In this document: in pieces, positions 40,118 to 42,716 of the stretch
How the letters are laid out: each line of letters starts with the position of its first letter
Numbering within the stretch: the first letter of the stretch is position 1
Source of the DNA: Bacteroidia bacterium
Lineage (GTDB): Bacteria; Bacteroidota; Bacteroidia; Bacteroidales; Azobacteroidaceae
DNA: 42,716 nt
Direction of reading: 5' to 3'
NCBI GenBank assembly: GCA_025996895.1
Contig: BNTW01000015.1
Span: forward strand, 1 to 42,716
Notes under the pieces: generated by a model
Seen by the model: the letters and a program-made list of their open reading frames with translations, nothing else
The model's database searches: none
What the model was told of the DNA's origin: nothing
Position numbers and translations under genes: made by a program

Positions 40118-42716
40118 ATGCGAACAATTAAATTTTTGACATTATTTTTTCTGCTTCTTCCCGCCGAGGCTTTTGCCCAATGGGAAGTAGAGACGCGGCA
40201 TGCCGCGTCTCTACAATCCGATAACGATTTTTTGTCGCAATCCGACCTGTTTTATAGCGAAAATCTTTCTGCCTTTGGTGAATCTTCATCATTCAATCCT
40301 TCTGGCGATTTCCTGACCAATCTTTTCGGCAGCTCTTATCTGGAAACCGGTCTTTCCACCGACGACGGGCATCGCAACCACTTGGCCATTTCGTCCATTC
40401 CGCTGGGAAACGGTGGGTTGTTCTTGCTGATTATTTCAGTGCTTTATCTAACAATTTTATTGACTAAAAAACATTTGCTCAAAATGAAAACAACGATATA
40501 CCCCTCTAAATCTCCCCTGAAGGGGAGACTTTGGCTGACACACAACGTTGAAAATTCGCAGACTCTCAAAGCCCCCTTCAGGGGGTTGGGGGGTGTATTA
40601 TTCCTGTTTTTCCTGCTTTTATGCGAAAATACTTACGCCCAACTCCCCTTAAAAGCCATTCCCGACAATGCCTTTGTACTTCCCGGAACAACATCGGTGG
40701 TGAATCTGGATATTTTACGCAACGATGAATTGGGTGCTTGCAACGCTACCAACATTCAAATCCAACTGTTTGATAACACAGGAACAGCGCAAACGACTTT
40801 AACAACAGCCGGAAATGCAACCGTTACAATCAATGCAGACAATACAATAGCTTACACTCCCGACCCCGATTTTATCGGACAGGACAGTTTGCGATACAAA
40901 ATCATTTGCAGCAGCAAATCCGCGCCGGATTCGGTATTGGTATTGATAAATGTAACAGACAAGCCCGGAAATATTATTGACAATGCGTGTGCAGTATCAC
41001 CCATACCCGTCGATTGGAATATCATGCAAAGCCCCAGTTTAGGAGACGTCTTTTCTTATACCATCCCTTTGATTGGGGATCTGGACGGAAACGGAAAGCC
41101 GGAAATAGTAATGGGTACAGCTGCAGTTGCGACAAGTTCTTCTCACGGAGGCAATCAGATTAGTATATTCAAAGACGGAGGTACAGGTGCAAGAATTGAT
41201 TTTTCGGTTACAGCTAATGGCTATCAAGGCTATATGCCCGGTCCGATAGGCATCGTCAAAACAAAAATACCGGATGGTAGCGGTATTGAGCAGGATTCAT
41301 CGTTGATTGTAGTAATGGAGAACGATGGTTATCTGCGGGCATACAATATTGCAGGAACACGTGTGTGGACATCAGATGCTCAACCATTTACGGGTGTTAG
41401 TATAGCAGCTACTGTTTCATTTGCCGATTTCAATAATGACGGTTATGCAGAAGTGTATGTCCGAAATCATATTTTCGACGCTGCTACCGGCAAGAGATTA
41501 TGCTATGGTTCAAGCAATGGAGGTGTCTCTTCCAACGAAAGTGTAACCGGTTCCGTAATGGTTACTATGGCCGCCAATATCACCGGTACGGATACTTTGG
41601 AATTAGTGGCCGGGAATCGAGTATATGCTGTAAAGATTATCAGCAGAACCGATCCCACCCAAAATTCCATGACGCTGATTCCCGGCATGACGGTAACCCC
41701 ACCGAACGGTTATCCAGCCGATGGGGTTACGCAGGTGATTGATATTGATAACGATGGACAGTTGGAAGTGCTGGTGGAAACACATGGAAGCGCAAGCAGC
41801 AATGCTCATCTAATTTATGTATGGAGTCCTGCCAAAGCTCAAGTGTTGGGATCGATGGTGATCTCCAATGCCAATGCAATGGGGATTCCTTTCCTTGGCG
41901 ATGTAGATGGTGATGGGAAAGTAGAAATATTGTTTATTGTTTCTAATTATGGCAATCTCAATTTAGATTATTGCTTCTTGTATGCACTTAAATATAACGG
42001 TAGTAATTTGGAAGTTTTTTGGAAAATGAAACACACGGACACTTCCGGACGAACCGGTCTTACGTTGTTTGACTTCAATCAGGACGGAAAAGCGGAAATA
42101 GTGTATCGGGATGAAAAGTATTTACGGATAATGAACGGAAGCGGCAAGGATGCAAACGGCAACACTATGATTGGTGTCAACCAGTTAATTAATATAGAAG
42201 CCGCTACAATGACCCGGTTTAACAGCGTATCAGGAACCGGTTACGAATATGCAACGATAGCCGATGTCAATGGAGACGGACAGGCAGAACTAATTATTGG
42301 ATCCTCAACCGCAAGTGGCGGAGCTATCACCACCAACACTGGCCCCCTGAATATTTATTCCTCAGCTGATCCTGAAAATGCGCCATGGGCGCCTGCCCGT
42401 CAGGTGTGGAATCAATACATGTATAATCCGGTCTATATTAACGACGATTTGACCGTTCCGGCTCACCCGCTCAATCCGGCTACGAAGTTCGTAATTGAGG
42501 ATGGCAGTTTTATTCAGCCTTTCAATAATTTTCTCCAGCAGGCAACCCTGTTGAATGATGCGGGCAGTATGCTTCGCTTAGGCCCCGACTTGGCCTTCGA
42601 CAAAACCGAAGGTGATTATGAAAGCGGAACATCAGGGCCACAGACCGGCGTTCATTATGCAACGGTCAATGTCAATGATTTGCAAGTAACCGTCTGGGTG
42701 GAAAATCAGGGCGATG
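40118..42716 (+). CDS. FG-GAP/VCBS-repeat surface protein with two signal-like segments (3' end cut by window)
   Basis: The frame is open from the ATG at 40118 to the last base (at least 866 codons); I checked every codon. Residues 1-20 form a signal peptide ending AEAFAQ. A single membrane-like helix follows (about 100-116, LFLLIISVLYLTILLTKK), then an internal Met123 (40484) that begins a second signal-like segment ending LFLFFLLLCENTYAQ. Next is an Ig/cadherin-like domain (about 182-285, IAYTPDPDFIGQDSLRYKI), then at least six FG-GAP motifs (GDLDGNGKPE, DFNNDGYAE, DIDNDGQLE, GDVDGDGKVE, DFNQDGKAE, DVNGDGQAE), expected to form a calcium-binding beta-propeller. It is probably secreted, perhaps by T9SS, whose tail would lie outside. 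The frame may be two genes joined; the second could start at 40484. Confidence 0.8.
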   Translation, partial: MRTIKFLTLFFLLLPAEAFAQWEVETRHAASLQSDNDFLSQSDLFYSENLSAFGESSSFNPSGDFLTNLFGSSYLETGLSTDDGHRNHLAISSIPLGNGGLFLLIISVLYLTILLTKKHLLKMKTTIYPSKSPLKGRLWLTHNVENSQTLKAPFRGLGGVLFLFFLLLCENTYAQLPLKAIPDNAFVLPGTTSVVNLDILRNDELGACNATNIQIQLFDNTGTAQTTLTTAGNATVTINADNTIAYTPDPDFIGQDSLRYKIICSSKSAPDSVLVLINVTDKPGNIIDNACAVSPIPVDWNIMQSPSLGDVFSYTIPLIGDLDGNGKPEIVMGTAAVATSSSHGGNQISIFKDGGTGARIDFSVTANGYQGYMPGPIGIVKTKIPDGSGIEQDSSLIVVMENDGYLRAYNIAGTRVWTSDAQPFTGVSIAATVSFADFNNDGYAEVYVRNHIFDAATGKRLCYGSSNGGVSSNESVTGSVMVTMAANITGTDTLELVAGNRVYAVKIISRTDPTQNSMTLIPGMTVTPPNGYPADGVTQVIDIDNDGQLEVLVETHGSASSNAHLIYVWSPAKAQVLGSMVISNANAMGIPFLGDVDGDGKVEILFIVSNYGNLNLDYCFLYALKYNGSNLEVFWKMKHTDTSGRTGLTLFDFNQDGKAEIVYRDEKYLRIMNGSGKDANGNTMIGVNQLINIEAATMTRFNSVSGTGYEYATIADVNGDGQAELIIGSSTASGGAITTNTGPLNIYSSADPENAPWAPARQVWNQYMYNPVYINDDLTVPAHPLNPATKFVIEDGSFIQPFNNFLQQATLLNDAGSMLRLGPDLAFDKTEGDYESGTSGPQTGVHYATVNVNDLQVTVWVENQGD
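40187..40214 (+). repeat. 28-bp perfect palindrome inside the FG-GAP reading frame
   Basis: The element GTAGAGACGCGGCA plus its exact complement (28 bases, no loop) is translated in frame as VETRHAASL, three residues after the predicted signal-peptidase site. It is a repeat type I recall from many bacterial genomes, including cyanobacteria and Bacteroidota; this was not searched. Confidence 0.9.
40497..40600 (+). repeat. About 100-bp inverted-repeat element read in frame within the second signal peptide
   Basis: The left arm begins TACCCCTCTAAATCTCCCCT and carries hairpin CTCCCCTGAAGGGGAG; the right arm (40568-40600) carries CCCCCTTCAGGGGG and GGGGGGTGTA. The outer ends are imperfect inverted repeats, as in the intergenic copy at 39979-40078. 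Translation gives about 34 residues (from YPSKSPLKG to APFRGLGGV) between MKTT and LFLFFLLLC, splitting what would otherwise be a normal signal peptide. Confidence 0.75.

Overview
The window is chromosomal DNA from a Bacteroidota bacterium, most likely order Bacteroidales. The grounds are two SusC/SusD outer-membrane pairs, many lipoproteins with Bacteroidota-type lipoboxes, C-terminal type IX secretion (T9SS) sorting domains, several exact TAnnTTTG promoter elements and a Bacteroidota-style ATP synthase operon. T9SS signals together with a complete sus set fit Bacteroidales families that keep T9SS, rather than Bacteroides itself. The family cannot be fixed from this window.

Layout. (1) Bases 1-1933 hold the 3' part of a secreted SGNH-type esterase with a T9SS tail, facing a Porin_O_P gene (3225-1963, minus). 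(2) Bases 9996-3293 (minus) form a small SusC/SusD uptake operon in which SusD is followed by a C39-like cysteine peptidase lipoprotein and a secreted M20 amidohydrolase. This looks like uptake of a peptide or N-acyl amino acid rather than of a glycan. (3) Bases 25630-10082 (minus) are a complete starch-utilisation locus in the order susR, susC, susD, two SusE-type lipoproteins, a large T9SS-targeted GH13 amylase, a SusA-like GH13 and a SusB-like GH97. (4) A MscS channel diverges from susR, followed by the whole F1Fo ATP synthase operon atpD-C-(AtpI-like)-B-E-F-H-A-G (27183-34160). (5) A ComM/YifB ATPase and a DUF4369 lipoprotein lie on the minus strand. (6) A Tat-exported Gfo/Idh/MocA oxidoreductase, a DUF1080 (3-keto-disaccharide hydrolase type) lipoprotein and a four-helix membrane protein with a Cys/His tail follow on the plus strand, ending at a strong terminator. 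(7) From 40118 to the right edge runs one long open reading frame for an FG-GAP repeat surface protein, cut by the window end.

Functional logic. In the sus locus, SusR would sense maltooligosaccharides; the SusE-type proteins and SusD bind starch at the surface; the T9SS amylase cuts it outside; SusC imports the oligosaccharides; and SusA and SusB finish them to glucose in the periplasm. The peptide-type locus mirrors this with C39 and M20 enzymes.

The least ordinary signal is the set of short repeats. Several unrelated palindromic or inverted-repeat families sit inside genes or directly at start codons. A REP-like palindrome encodes part of the AtpB signal peptide. A 28-bp perfect palindrome and a roughly 100-bp inverted-repeat element are read in frame through the leader regions of the FG-GAP gene. 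Seven-base tandem repeats fill the gaps just upstream of several start codons. No tRNA, rRNA, CRISPR array, transposase or phage gene was seen.
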